Source: Armatimonadota bacterium (GTDB lineage Bacteria > Armatimonadota > Armatimonadia > Armatimonadales > Capsulimonadaceae). Taken from it: a stretch of DNA of 49,872 nt. The number at the start of each line of letters is the position of its first letter. The first letter of the stretch is position 1. Where the stretch lies: positions 1 through 49,872 of the forward strand of contig JANXNV010000291.1 in assembly GCA_025353925.1 (NCBI GenBank), read 5' to 3'. The notes under the pieces were generated by a model. It did not search any database and was not told where the DNA came from. It saw nothing but the letters and a program-made list of their open reading frames with translations. The position numbers and the translations under genes are program-made. Of this stretch, positions 42,265-49,872 are shown piece after piece.

Positions 42265-43392
42265 TCAAATAGTTTCAATGATTTCGACATTGGCTCGTGG
42301 GACGGTCACGACTGTGCCGTCATCGAGGGCAGCTTCCAGCACGCGCACGGAGGCACCCGAGCCGACCACAGTCAGCTGTGGGGGCAAGGCGGCGACAGTC
42401 GCCAGCTTGCCGAAGTACGGCTCACGGATCAAGCGGATCGAGGTCCCGATTATCAGACTGCCTTCGTCGCCAGTCTCAGCATTCGTGGTCTGCACCGACG
42501 GTGGCAGCGGCACAATCACTTCCGGGCGGATCACACCCGCACGGATCTGTGTCGCCCCGTTAATCGACGCCGACTTTCCTTCAAGCGACTTCAGCAGCTC
42601 AAAAGTCCGCCGGGCCATGGCGATCGTGCCGAAGCCCTCGGTAATCACTAGGGTCAGCGTGATGTTTTCGTGCCCGGTAATCGCAACACCAATATCGTAA
42701 CCGAGAAAAGCAATCAGATCTTTATCAATAATACCCCCGACGACGATCCCCGTAACCCCAACATCAGAAGCCTTGCGCAGGGCAGCCCCGGAAATGTTCG
42801 CGCCGCCAATGATGATCTTACCGGCCAGAGCAGGAGTGATTTCCGCTTCGGTCAGGTCGCTGTTAGGAGACTTCGAGACCACTTGAATTTCCCCTACCCG
42901 TTCGCCGCCGATCCCGAAGATGCCTTGAATCAGAGCACCCTCGGTTTGGACGATCACCCCTTCCCCCGGGGTCGTTTCGGCAATCGTGCCGGAAAGATAC
43001 GCTGTCAGATCAATCGGCAGGGGAGCCTGCCTGACCCCCACGTTTCCTGACACGGCACTGATCGTCTCGATCACGCCACTCGTGGGCGATTTGGCTTCCG
43101 ACTTGAACATCCCGAAAAAGGCTTTCGTCGCCGCCAATATCTGGCCTTTTTCCACCGTGTCGCCCTCTTTTACCAGAAGCGCACCCGGCAGTTCGTCCGC
43201 ACCGATCCCGAGCTGAGCGGCCACTTTAACCGACTGCATCAGGCCCGGCAGTGAGGCCCGAGCGACGATAGTATCCGGCGTCACGACCTGCCCAACCTGC
43301 ACCAAAACCTCGCCTTTCAGCGGCAGACGGCGTGTGCGCAGAATGAGTGTGTGGGCACTGACTTTCAGACCCGGCGTATATGCTGTTCCCAA
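42265..43392 (-). CDS. Protein of unknown function, barrel-sandwich-like
   Basis: 375 residues from TTG 43392 (AGGAG five bases upstream and eight bases after the ppa stop). I cannot name the family. The first ~110 residues have biotinyl/lipoyl- or RnfC-like half-barrel patterns (LKGEVLVQVGQVV, LLVKEGDTVEKGQILA); a glycine-rich region (GGANISGAALRKA, GIVVGGIIDKDLI) follows, then a C-terminal beta-rich domain. It has no signal peptide. Lying directly downstream of pyrophosphatase it is probably co-transcribed. Confidence 0.65.
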   Translation of the reverse strand: MGTAYTPGLKVSAHTLILRTRRLPLKGEVLVQVGQVVTPDTIVARASLPGLMQSVKVAAQLGIGADELPGALLVKEGDTVEKGQILAATKAFFGMFKSEAKSPTSGVIETISAVSGNVGVRQAPLPIDLTAYLSGTIAETTPGEGVIVQTEGALIQGIFGIGGERVGEIQVVSKSPNSDLTEAEITPALAGKIIIGGANISGAALRKASDVGVTGIVVGGIIDKDLIAFLGYDIGVAITGHENITLTLVITEGFGTIAMARRTFELLKSLEGKSASINGATQIRAGVIRPEVIVPLPPSVQTTNAETGDEGSLIIGTSIRLIREPYFGKLATVAALPPQLTVVGSGASVRVLEAALDDGTVVTVPRANVEIIETI

Positions 43393-43400
43393 TTTTACTC

Positions 43401-43931
43401 CTAGTGCGAATCTTCGACACCCTCGTGCGGCAGGCGGAACTTCTGAATCACGGCGTGGGCCGTCGCGACATCCTGCCACCCCAGCACGGTCGTCTCTTTG
43501 TCTTCCAGGTCTTTGTAGATGTCGAAAAAGTGTACGATCTCTTTCAAGATGTGCGCAGGCAAGTCGGAGAGATGTTCGATACCCTCGAAGCGCGGGTCGG
43601 CGGCGGCGACCGACAGAATCTTCTCGTCCGGCCCCTTCTCATCGCGCATCATCAGGACTCCCAGAGGCCGAGCAGCGATCAGGCAGCCGGGAAACGTCGG
43701 CTGGGTCGTGATGACGAGAATATCGAGCGGGTCGCCGTCCTCTGCCAAAGTATCGCAGATCCAGCCATAGTCAAAGGGGTAAAAGAGCGGAGAGTAGAGC
43801 GTCCGGTCCAGCTTGAAAATCCCCAGCTCGTGATCATATTCGTATTTATTGGAGGATCCCTGCGGGATTTCGACAATCATGTTGACGATCACGGGAGCTT
43901 GATCGCCGAGCGGGACTTCAAGATATGACAT
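43401..43931 (-). CDS. ppa: Inorganic pyrophosphatase
   Basis: 176 residues of the family I soluble pyrophosphatase, which hydrolyses PPi to drive biosynthesis. The hallmark DGDPLDILV with its three Asp, and the K/E/Y positions in KYEYDHELG and YPFDYGW, are intact. Length matches the bacterial type. It precedes the unknown barrel-sandwich-like gene by eight bases. Confidence 0.96.
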   Translation of the reverse strand: MSYLEVPLGDQAPVIVNMIVEIPQGSSNKYEYDHELGIFKLDRTLYSPLFYPFDYGWICDTLAEDGDPLDILVITTQPTFPGCLIAARPLGVLMMRDEKGPDEKILSVAAADPRFEGIEHLSDLPAHILKEIVHFFDIYKDLEDKETTVLGWQDVATAHAVIQKFRLPHEGVEDSH

Positions 43932-43988
43932 TTAGTTTCCAGTCGGTAAGTTAGGGATAAGTTCGTGACACGCTGCCCGATTTCCTTC

Positions 43989-45398
43989 TCAGGCAAGAGT
44001 CTGCGCCAGCGTGGAGACCGCCCCATTGGCATGAAGCTGTGCAAGAAAGACGCCAACCTGCGTGACTAGTGCTTCGGATTGCCCCAAATCACCGAAGAGG
44101 TCCGTTTGCCCCAGCAGCGGGCGAGGGTCAGTCTTGCCCTGCCGTGCCGACGCTCTCAGCATGTCTGCACGGGGGTCGTTCAGCGAAAACTCCCGGCCCT
44201 TCTCATCGACACCCGTCAGATAGCGCATCCAGCCCGCGACCGCGAGAGACAGCAGCCGAGTCGGTCGGCCCTGAGATACCGCTTCGTGAAGTGAGGGCAG
44301 CAAAAACTTCGGCACCTTCGCCGACCCGTCGAGACAAATCCGCGTCACTTGATCCTTGATTGCGGGGTTTGCAAAACGTCGCAGCAGCGTCTTTTTGTAC
44401 TCTGCGAGATCAATGCCGGGGACAGGTGCCAGCAGGGGCGCAATCTCTTCGTCTATCAGCCGACGGATGAACTCGAAGAAGAGTGGGTCCGCAATCACCT
44501 CATGGATGTACTCGAACCCCGCCAGAAATCCCAGATACCCCATCGCGGAGTGGCTTGCATTCAGCAGGCGTAGCTTCATCAGCTCATAGGGGTGAACGTC
44601 GGACGTGAACTGCACTCCGACCATCTCCAGCGGCGGACGGCCACTGGAGAACTTGTCCTCGATAATCCACTGGCGAAACGGCTCGCAGACAACCGGCCAG
44701 GCATCCTCAATGCCGAACTCACGGCTGACCATCTCGCGGTCGGCGGCGGTCGTCTGCGGCGTGATCCGGTCCACCATGCAGTTAGGAAATGCGACATTCG
44801 CTTTAATCCAAGATTTAAGATCGGGATCGTCACCTTGAACCTGGGCCAGAAGTGCTGCCTGGGCCATGTCGCCATTGCTCTGTAGGTTGTCGCAGGAGAG
44901 CACCGTAAACGGTGAAAACCCGCGCTTGCGGCGTCTGCTCAGTGCTTCTGCAAGGTATCCGAATGCGCTCTGCGGACTGCTGTCGAACCCGTACCCGCCT
45001 TCGGTAATTGTCAAGGAAACAATCCGCGTTTCCGGCGCGACCAGCACTTCCAGCACCGCTTCCGGGTTGTCCGGCCCAAACAGATAGTCCGTGATCGACC
45101 CGACCACACGCGCTTTGTCGCCGTCCGCATCGCGCATGACGACCGTGTACAGGCAATCCTGCGGCACGAGTGCCTCCCGCATGGCGGCATCCGAGGGGCG
45201 AATTCCTACGCCGCAGATGCCCCAGCCGTCGCCTCGCCCCAGGGTCAGCAGGTCGTCAATATAAACCGCTTCATGTGCCCGGTGAAAACCGCCGACCCCG
45301 ATGTGTACGATGCCATTGGTGACGGCTCGGCGGTCGTAGCGTGGGTAGACAACAGAATTGGAGGGGTCAGACAAAGAATTGAGGTTTAATTTGCCCAT
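43989..45398 (-). CDS. Mannitol dehydrogenase-family polyol dehydrogenase
   Basis: 469 residues. The N-terminal Rossmann part starts VHIGVGGFHRAH and the C-terminal part holds the catalytic Lys in DVHPYELMKLRLLNASHSAMGYLG. Closest in style to mannitol 2-dehydrogenases (NAD-dependent, mannitol to fructose), though arabitol, sorbitol or mannonate activity is possible. ATG 45398 follows the Uma2 gene's stop by eight bases and is preferred over an upstream start at 45470. Confidence 0.85.
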   Translation of the reverse strand: MGKLNLNSLSDPSNSVVYPRYDRRAVTNGIVHIGVGGFHRAHEAVYIDDLLTLGRGDGWGICGVGIRPSDAAMREALVPQDCLYTVVMRDADGDKARVVGSITDYLFGPDNPEAVLEVLVAPETRIVSLTITEGGYGFDSSPQSAFGYLAEALSRRRKRGFSPFTVLSCDNLQSNGDMAQAALLAQVQGDDPDLKSWIKANVAFPNCMVDRITPQTTAADREMVSREFGIEDAWPVVCEPFRQWIIEDKFSSGRPPLEMVGVQFTSDVHPYELMKLRLLNASHSAMGYLGFLAGFEYIHEVIADPLFFEFIRRLIDEEIAPLLAPVPGIDLAEYKKTLLRRFANPAIKDQVTRICLDGSAKVPKFLLPSLHEAVSQGRPTRLLSLAVAGWMRYLTGVDEKGREFSLNDPRADMLRASARQGKTDPRPLLGQTDLFGDLGQSEALVTQVGVFLAQLHANGAVSTLAQTLA

Positions 45399-45406
45399 AA
45401 CACAGA

Positions 45407-46036
45407 TTAGGAAAGGCCCAGTTCTTGACGGATGTGTGACATGAGGGGGGAAGGAGTTTGCCAAAGCCATTCGGTCTTGATCCAGAGACCTGCGAGAACC
45501 TTTGAACGGTACGTCCCATTCACTTCTATGTAAGCGGCATGATATTGACCCTGTGTATTTAGCTCAAAGAAGTTTACCTGCTGGTTAAGCGGATCAATTA
45601 ACCAGTATTCCTGAACACCCGCCTCTTGGTATTCCTCAAATTTTGTCACACGATCACGCTCAATACTCTCGGGGCTGATAATTTCCACCACAATGTCACC
45701 AGGCCCATCAAAATAGTTTGTTTTTAGTTTCGCGAGCTTTTCATGAGCAATAAAAAATATGTCAGGCTCCCGCCCTGCCCTATGGGCGGGCAGTTTCATT
45801 TGAAACTCCGCCTGGAAAACTTGCCCAAGGTCGCCTGTCTCGACAAAATCAGACAGTATTCGAAAGAGCAGATTGCCGATTCTTTGATGTATGTTTGATA
45901 CTGGACTCATGATGACAACCTCGCCCTGGACCCATTCTGAGCGGATGCCATCATACCGTTCCAAAAAGTCTTCATAAGTAAATTGCTGCGCAGTGCTAGG
46001 TGTGCGCTGTGTCGGTTTTGTGAGTGCGAGGGGCAT
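45407..46036 (-). CDS. Uma2-family nuclease-like protein
   Basis: 209 residues of the Uma2 (DUF820) family, a restriction-endonuclease-like fold common in cyanobacteria and other large genomes. The motifs REPDIFFI (Asp), DIVVEIISPES and KFEEYQEAGVQEYWLIDP contain the expected Asp/Glu-x-Lys nuclease pattern. Biological role is unknown. It sits between metH and the mannitol dehydrogenase gene with gaps of only 6-8 bp, an odd partner that looks like an insertion in the operon. Confidence 0.85.
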   Translation of the reverse strand: MPLALTKPTQRTPSTAQQFTYEDFLERYDGIRSEWVQGEVVIMSPVSNIHQRIGNLLFRILSDFVETGDLGQVFQAEFQMKLPAHRAGREPDIFFIAHEKLAKLKTNYFDGPGDIVVEIISPESIERDRVTKFEEYQEAGVQEYWLIDPLNQQVNFFELNTQGQYHAAYIEVNGTYRSKVLAGLWIKTEWLWQTPSPLMSHIRQELGLS

Positions 46037-46042
46037 ATTTCT

Positions 46043-49000
46043 CTATTCCAGGTCGTAATTCAGCACCGGCGAAAGCCACCGTTCCGTTGTCGGCACATCG
46101 TAGCCTTTACGCGCGGCGTAATCTTCCACCTGGTCTCGCTCGATTTTGCCGACCGAGAAGTACTTGGCTTCGGGGTGCGACAAGTACAGGCCGGAGACGG
46201 AGGCTGCCGGGTACATCGCCATGCTTTCCGTCAGCGTAATTCCGGCATTTTCTTCGGCGTGCAGCAGGTGGAACAGTGTCGTCTTTTCCGTGTGATCCGG
46301 GCAGGCCGGGTAGCCGGGGGCGGGGCGGATCCCCCGGTAACGCTCCTTGATTAAATCCTCAGTGCTCAGATTTTCGGCTTGGCCAAAGCCGTTTGCATCG
46401 CGGGCCTGCTTATGCAGGTATTCAGCAAAGGCTTCTGCCAGACGGTCGGCCAGGGCACTGACCATGATCGCATTGTAATCATCCAAGTCCGCCCGGTACT
46501 TCCCGGCCAGATCATCCACGCCAATCCCTGCCGTGACGGCAAACGCCCCCAAATAATCGGCCAGGCCAGTCTCTCGAGGCGCAATATAATCCGAGAGAGC
46601 TTTGTTTGCGTTCTCCCCAGTTTTTTCGCCCTGCTGGCGCAGTGCATGTAAGCGCGTCAAGATGTGTTCGCGGGTATCATCGGTGTACAGCTCAATATCG
46701 TCCCCTACCGAGTTTGCGGGGAAGAAGCCGTAAACGCCGCTGGCTGTGATCGATTTGTCGCAAACGATCTGCTGAAGAAGCGTCTGCGCTTCTTCGTACA
46801 GTTTGCAGGCACTCTCTCCGACGAGCGGATCGTCGAAGATCTCCGGGTAGCGGCCATGCAGCTCCCAGGCCCGGAAGAACGGCGACCAATCGATAAACGG
46901 CACCAGCGTGTCCAGAGGCAGGTTTTGGACTGCACGGACACCGGTAAACGATGGCACGGCAATATCTTCGGCACTCCAAATGATCGGCGTTTTGTTGAGA
47001 CGCGCTTCGGCCAATGTTCGGGACTTTTTCTCCGAGCGCTTCCCGGCGTGTACATCTCGGGCCGCCTGCTGCTCCTGGGAGATCTCATCGACATAAGCCG
47101 CTTTATTTTCACTACTCAGCAGATTGCTGACGACCCCGACGGCACGGGAGGCATCCAGCACATGAATGACCGAATGCTTGTAATGCGGGGCGATCTTGAC
47201 CGCCGTATGCACCCGGCTGGTGGTCGCTCCGCCAATGAGCAAGGGTATCTCAAACCCCTGCCGCTGCATCTCCCGGGCGACATGGGTCATCTCATCCAGC
47301 GACGGCGTGATCAGGCCGCTGAGACCAATCACATCCACGTTTTCCTCGCGGGCTTTGGCCAAAATCTTCTCGGCCGAGACCATCACGCCCATATCGATGA
47401 TCTCGTAGTTATTGCAGCCCAGCACCACGCCGACAATATTCTTGCCGATGTCATGGACATCGCCCTTGACTGTCGCCATCAGCACCTTGCCCTGCGCCTG
47501 GGAGTCGCCGGAGAGTCGCTTTTCCTCTTCCATGTACGGCAGCAGAACGGCAACGGCACGCTTCATCACGCGGGCACTTTTCACCACCTGCGGCAGAAAC
47601 ATCTTTCCCGCCCCGAAGAGATCGCCGACGATGTTCATGCCCGTCATCAAGGGTCCTTCGATGACTTCCAGCGGCTTCGGATACTTAAGCCGGGCTTCCT
47701 CCGTGTCGGCCTCGATATGGTCCGTTAAGCCCTTGACCAGGGCATGGGACAGCCGCTCCTCGACCGATCCCTGCCGCCAGAGTTCTTCGGTCTTCTCAGT
47801 AACGACTGCGCCTTTGACTGAGTCGGCGAATGTCAGCAGCCGATCCGTGGCATCGGCACGGCGATTGAATAGAGCGTCCTCGACCAGATCCAGCAGGTCC
47901 GGCTCGATTTCGGCGTAAACCCCAAGCTGTCCGGCATTCACGATGCCCATGTCCAGACCAGCTTGAATCGCATGGTACAAAAACGCCGTATGCATCGCCT
48001 CGCGGACGGCGTTGTTGCCCCGGAACGAGAACGACAGGTTGCTAACCCCGCCGCTCACATGGCAGCCGGGGAGGGTCGCTTTGATTGTGCGGGTCGCTTC
48101 GATAAAGTCCACTGCGTAATTATTGTGCTCTTCGATTCCCGTGGCGATGGTGAGAATGTTCGGATCGAAGATGATGTCTTCGGGCGGGAAACCGACTTCG
48201 CGTGTCAGAATATTGTACGCACGGGTGCAGATCTCGACCTTACGGTCTTTGCTGTCCGCCTGGCCTAATTCGTCAAAGGCCATGACCACAACCGCTGCGC
48301 CGTAGCGGCGGACTAATCGCGCCTGCTCCTTGAACGACTCCTCGCCTGCCTTGAGACTGATCGAGTTGACGATCCCCTTCCCCGGCAGACACTTGAGGCC
48401 CGCTTCGAGCACGCTCCATTTGGAGCTGTCCACCATGATTGGCACAGGGTTGATGTTCGGCTCGCCTTGGATCAGCCTCAGGAACGTCGTCATGGCCGAC
48501 TCGCCGTCAAGCATGCCTTCATCCATGTTGACATCGACGATCTGCGCCCCGTTATCCACCTGCTGCTGAGCGACAGTCAGCGCAGCCTCGTAGTTGCCTT
48601 CCAAAATCAGCTTCTTGAATTTCGGCGAGCCGGTGACATTGGTACGCTCCCCGACATTGACAAACCTGGTCTCCGACCGCCAGTTGTACATCTGCGTGCC
48701 ATTGAGACGTGTTAAGCGGGAGACCTCAGGGACGACACGCGGAGGGCAATTCCGGACCGCGTCCGCGATCGCGCGGATGTGCGCGTCCGTCGTTCCGCAG
48801 CAGCCGCCGACGATATTCAGCCAGCCGCTTTCTGCCCATTCCTGGAGCTGCGGGGCCAGACTTTCCGGCGTTTCCGGGAACCCCGTTTCCAGCATCGGGT
48901 CCGGCAAACCGGCGTTCGGGTAAGCACTGACGAAAATTGGTGCGATCTGCGACAGCTCCTCAATAAAGGGACGCATCTCCTTAGGTCCCAACGCGCAGTT

Positions 49001-49717
49001 CAGGCCGACGGAGAGAAGTGGGACGTGGGAGATTGAGTTCCACATCGCTGCGACGTTCTGCCCGGACAAGTTGCCCCCGGCCAAGTCGGTGATCGTCAGC
49101 GAAGCCATGATCGGGACGACGCGGCCACCGTCGTCGAAAAGCTGCTGGATCGCAAAGAGCGCAGCTTTGAGATTAAGCGTATCGAAGGTCGTTTCGCAGA
49201 GAAGCAAGTCTACACCGCCATCGAGAAGTGCCTTTGCCTGCTCGTAATACGCATCGCGGAGCTGGTCGAAGCTGACATTACGCTTCTCCGGGTGATTGGA
49301 GTCCACCATGACCGTTGCGCTGCGGGTCTGCGGCCCGAGTGCCCCCGCCACGAAGCGCGGCTTTTCCGGAGTGCTGAACGCGTCCGCGGCCCGCCGGGCG
49401 AGCTGCGCGGCGACCAGGTTCATCTCAACGACCAGATCTTCCATGCCGAAGTCCGCCATCGAGATGGAGCAGGCATTAAACGTATTGGTCTCAATAATGT
49501 CCGCCCCAGCGGCAAGATAGGCGCGGTGAATGTCTTCGATGACATTGGGCCGCACCAGCATTAAAGCTTCGTTATTGTTCTTCAAATCCGAAGGATGATT
49601 CAAGAACCGCGTGCCTCGGTAGTCGGTCTCCTCGAATTTGTGACGCTGAATCATCGTGCCCATCGCCCCGTCGAGGATGAGAATACGTTCCTTGAGAATG
49701 TTTTTTATGTCGGCCAT
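46043..49717 (-). CDS. metH: Cobalamin-dependent methionine synthase
   Basis: 1224 residues, the full MetH length. Order: homocysteine-binding domain with Zn Cys in LNCALGP and VGGCCGTT; pterin/methyltetrahydrofolate domain; cobalamin domains with the B12 His motif [18 protein letters not shown]; and a C-terminal reactivation domain with [15 protein letters not shown]. It transfers the methyl of 5-methyl-THF to homocysteine, giving methionine. All four modules seem complete, so it should be active given cobalamin. No cobalamin riboswitch is seen upstream: only 25 bp separates its start from the VapC gene. Confidence 0.97.
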   Translation of the reverse strand: MADIKNILKERILILDGAMGTMIQRHKFEETDYRGTRFLNHPSDLKNNNEALMLVRPNVIEDIHRAYLAAGADIIETNTFNACSISMADFGMEDLVVEMNLVAAQLARRAADAFSTPEKPRFVAGALGPQTRSATVMVDSNHPEKRNVSFDQLRDAYYEQAKALLDGGVDLLLCETTFDTLNLKAALFAIQQLFDDGGRVVPIMASLTITDLAGGNLSGQNVAAMWNSISHVPLLSVGLNCALGPKEMRPFIEELSQIAPIFVSAYPNAGLPDPMLETGFPETPESLAPQLQEWAESGWLNIVGGCCGTTDAHIRAIADAVRNCPPRVVPEVSRLTRLNGTQMYNWRSETRFVNVGERTNVTGSPKFKKLILEGNYEAALTVAQQQVDNGAQIVDVNMDEGMLDGESAMTTFLRLIQGEPNINPVPIMVDSSKWSVLEAGLKCLPGKGIVNSISLKAGEESFKEQARLVRRYGAAVVVMAFDELGQADSKDRKVEICTRAYNILTREVGFPPEDIIFDPNILTIATGIEEHNNYAVDFIEATRTIKATLPGCHVSGGVSNLSFSFRGNNAVREAMHTAFLYHAIQAGLDMGIVNAGQLGVYAEIEPDLLDLVEDALFNRRADATDRLLTFADSVKGAVVTEKTEELWRQGSVEERLSHALVKGLTDHIEADTEEARLKYPKPLEVIEGPLMTGMNIVGDLFGAGKMFLPQVVKSARVMKRAVAVLLPYMEEEKRLSGDSQAQGKVLMATVKGDVHDIGKNIVGVVLGCNNYEIIDMGVMVSAEKILAKAREENVDVIGLSGLITPSLDEMTHVAREMQRQGFEIPLLIGGATTSRVHTAVKIAPHYKHSVIHVLDASRAVGVVSNLLSSENKAAYVDEISQEQQAARDVHAGKRSEKKSRTLAEARLNKTPIIWSAEDIAVPSFTGVRAVQNLPLDTLVPFIDWSPFFRAWELHGRYPEIFDDPLVGESACKLYEEAQTLLQQIVCDKSITASGVYGFFPANSVGDDIELYTDDTREHILTRLHALRQQGEKTGENANKALSDYIAPRETGLADYLGAFAVTAGIGVDDLAGKYRADLDDYNAIMVSALADRLAEAFAEYLHKQARDANGFGQAENLSTEDLIKERYRGIRPAPGYPACPDHTEKTTLFHLLHAEENAGITLTESMAMYPAASVSGLYLSHPEAKYFSVGKIERDQVEDYAARKGYDVPTTERWLSPVLNYDLE

Positions 49718-49742
49718 AAGAGTTCGCTTCTAAACAATTCCG

Positions 49743-49872
49743 TTAATCCGCCCAGTTTTCACATTTCAACTGGGGAACGCGCCCAAAGTCGCGTAAGTTC
49801 CGCGTGATGACTGTCGCATCCTCTTCTAAAGCAATCGCCGCGATTCGCAGGTCCATGCCGCCGATATTTAGC
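49743..49872 (-). CDS. VapC-type PIN-domain toxin, C-terminal part, 5' end cut by window
   Basis: Only the last 42 codons are in the window. They read GGMDLRIAAIALEEDATVIT then RNLRDFGRVPQL, matching the end of VapC/PIN toxins, including the Asp pair around DLRIAA and the TRNLRDF motif. PIN toxins cleave tRNA or rRNA; the partner VapB should lie just outside the window. It ends 25 bp upstream of metH on the same strand. Confidence 0.8.
   Translation of the reverse strand, partial: LNIGGMDLRIAAIALEEDATVITRNLRDFGRVPQLKCENWAD

Noticed and set aside
46664-47728. Long open frame (354 codons) on the plus strand inside metH
   Set aside because: It is fully antisense to conserved B12 and pterin domains of metH; GC-rich coding DNA often leaves the opposite frame open, and it has no recognisable domain.
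49718-49742. Possible cobalamin or SAM riboswitch upstream of metH
   Set aside because: Only 25 bp lie between the metH start and the VapC gene, too little for any such element.

Overview
The window is a dense, GC-rich bacterial chromosome segment of ordinary core genes mixed with accessory genes. No rRNA, tRNA, CRISPR array or intact insertion sequence was found. Several features together suggest a deep-branching, envelope-rich soil or water bacterium, most plausibly Armatimonadota: a GuaB3-type IMPDH-like protein, MurA-MreB-SLH genes in one overlapping operon, CcrM-like and Clp1/Grc3-like proteins, GTG/TTG starts, and -10 elements placed directly in front of start codons. The phylum is an inference from gene content, not from a marker tree.

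Layout, left to right. 1-3.6 kb (minus): guaB3, a small probably frameshifted gene, a RelE/ParE toxin-antitoxin pair, and guaA cut by the window edge. 3.65-5.4 kb: a secreted alkaline-phosphatase-superfamily enzyme behind a four-copy Pho-box-like array and ahead of a clear terminator. 5.4-5.95 kb: an anti-sigma-type ATPase gene broken by a 28-bp tandem duplication. 6.1-11.5 kb (minus): a secreted beta-propeller protein coupled to a DUF4139 protein, then xylose isomerase. 11.7-18.7 kb: an EAL phosphodiesterase, an acyltransferase, a Clp1/Grc3-like kinase, a lone phospholipase-D domain, two tiny proteins and a membrane PAS-GGDEF cyclase. 18.7-22.6 kb: rlmN, an NYN ribonuclease and a WYL regulator in one tight run. 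22.6-26.4 kb (minus): a hypothetical protein, a TlpA thioredoxin and phnE/phnC/phnD transport genes.

26.4-31.3 kb: class II aldolase, a 47-bp perfect inverted repeat, a three-gene coupled operon (sugar isomerase-like, PPP phosphatase, serine hydrolase), then an orphan CcrM-like adenine methyltransferase whose upstream region holds four GANTC sites in 46 bp. 31.4-38.7 kb: a DUF3857/transglutaminase protein, SLH protein, mreB, murA, dNTPase and a double Lrp-like (siroheme-decarboxylase-like) protein; the last two start head-to-head from apparently leaderless promoters. 38.7-42.3 kb: a Gly/Ser-rich lipoprotein, then an accessory patch with a Fic protein, a small ORF and a serine-recombinase remnant. 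42.3-49.9 kb (minus): an unrecognised protein, pyrophosphatase, mannitol-dehydrogenase-family enzyme, Uma2 nuclease-like protein, metH, and the tail of a VapC toxin at the edge.

The strongest candidates for new biology are the CcrM-like gene with its GANTC-packed promoter, the leaderless -10/start-codon arrangement, the Pho-box-controlled phosphatase, and the duplication-broken anti-sigma gene.
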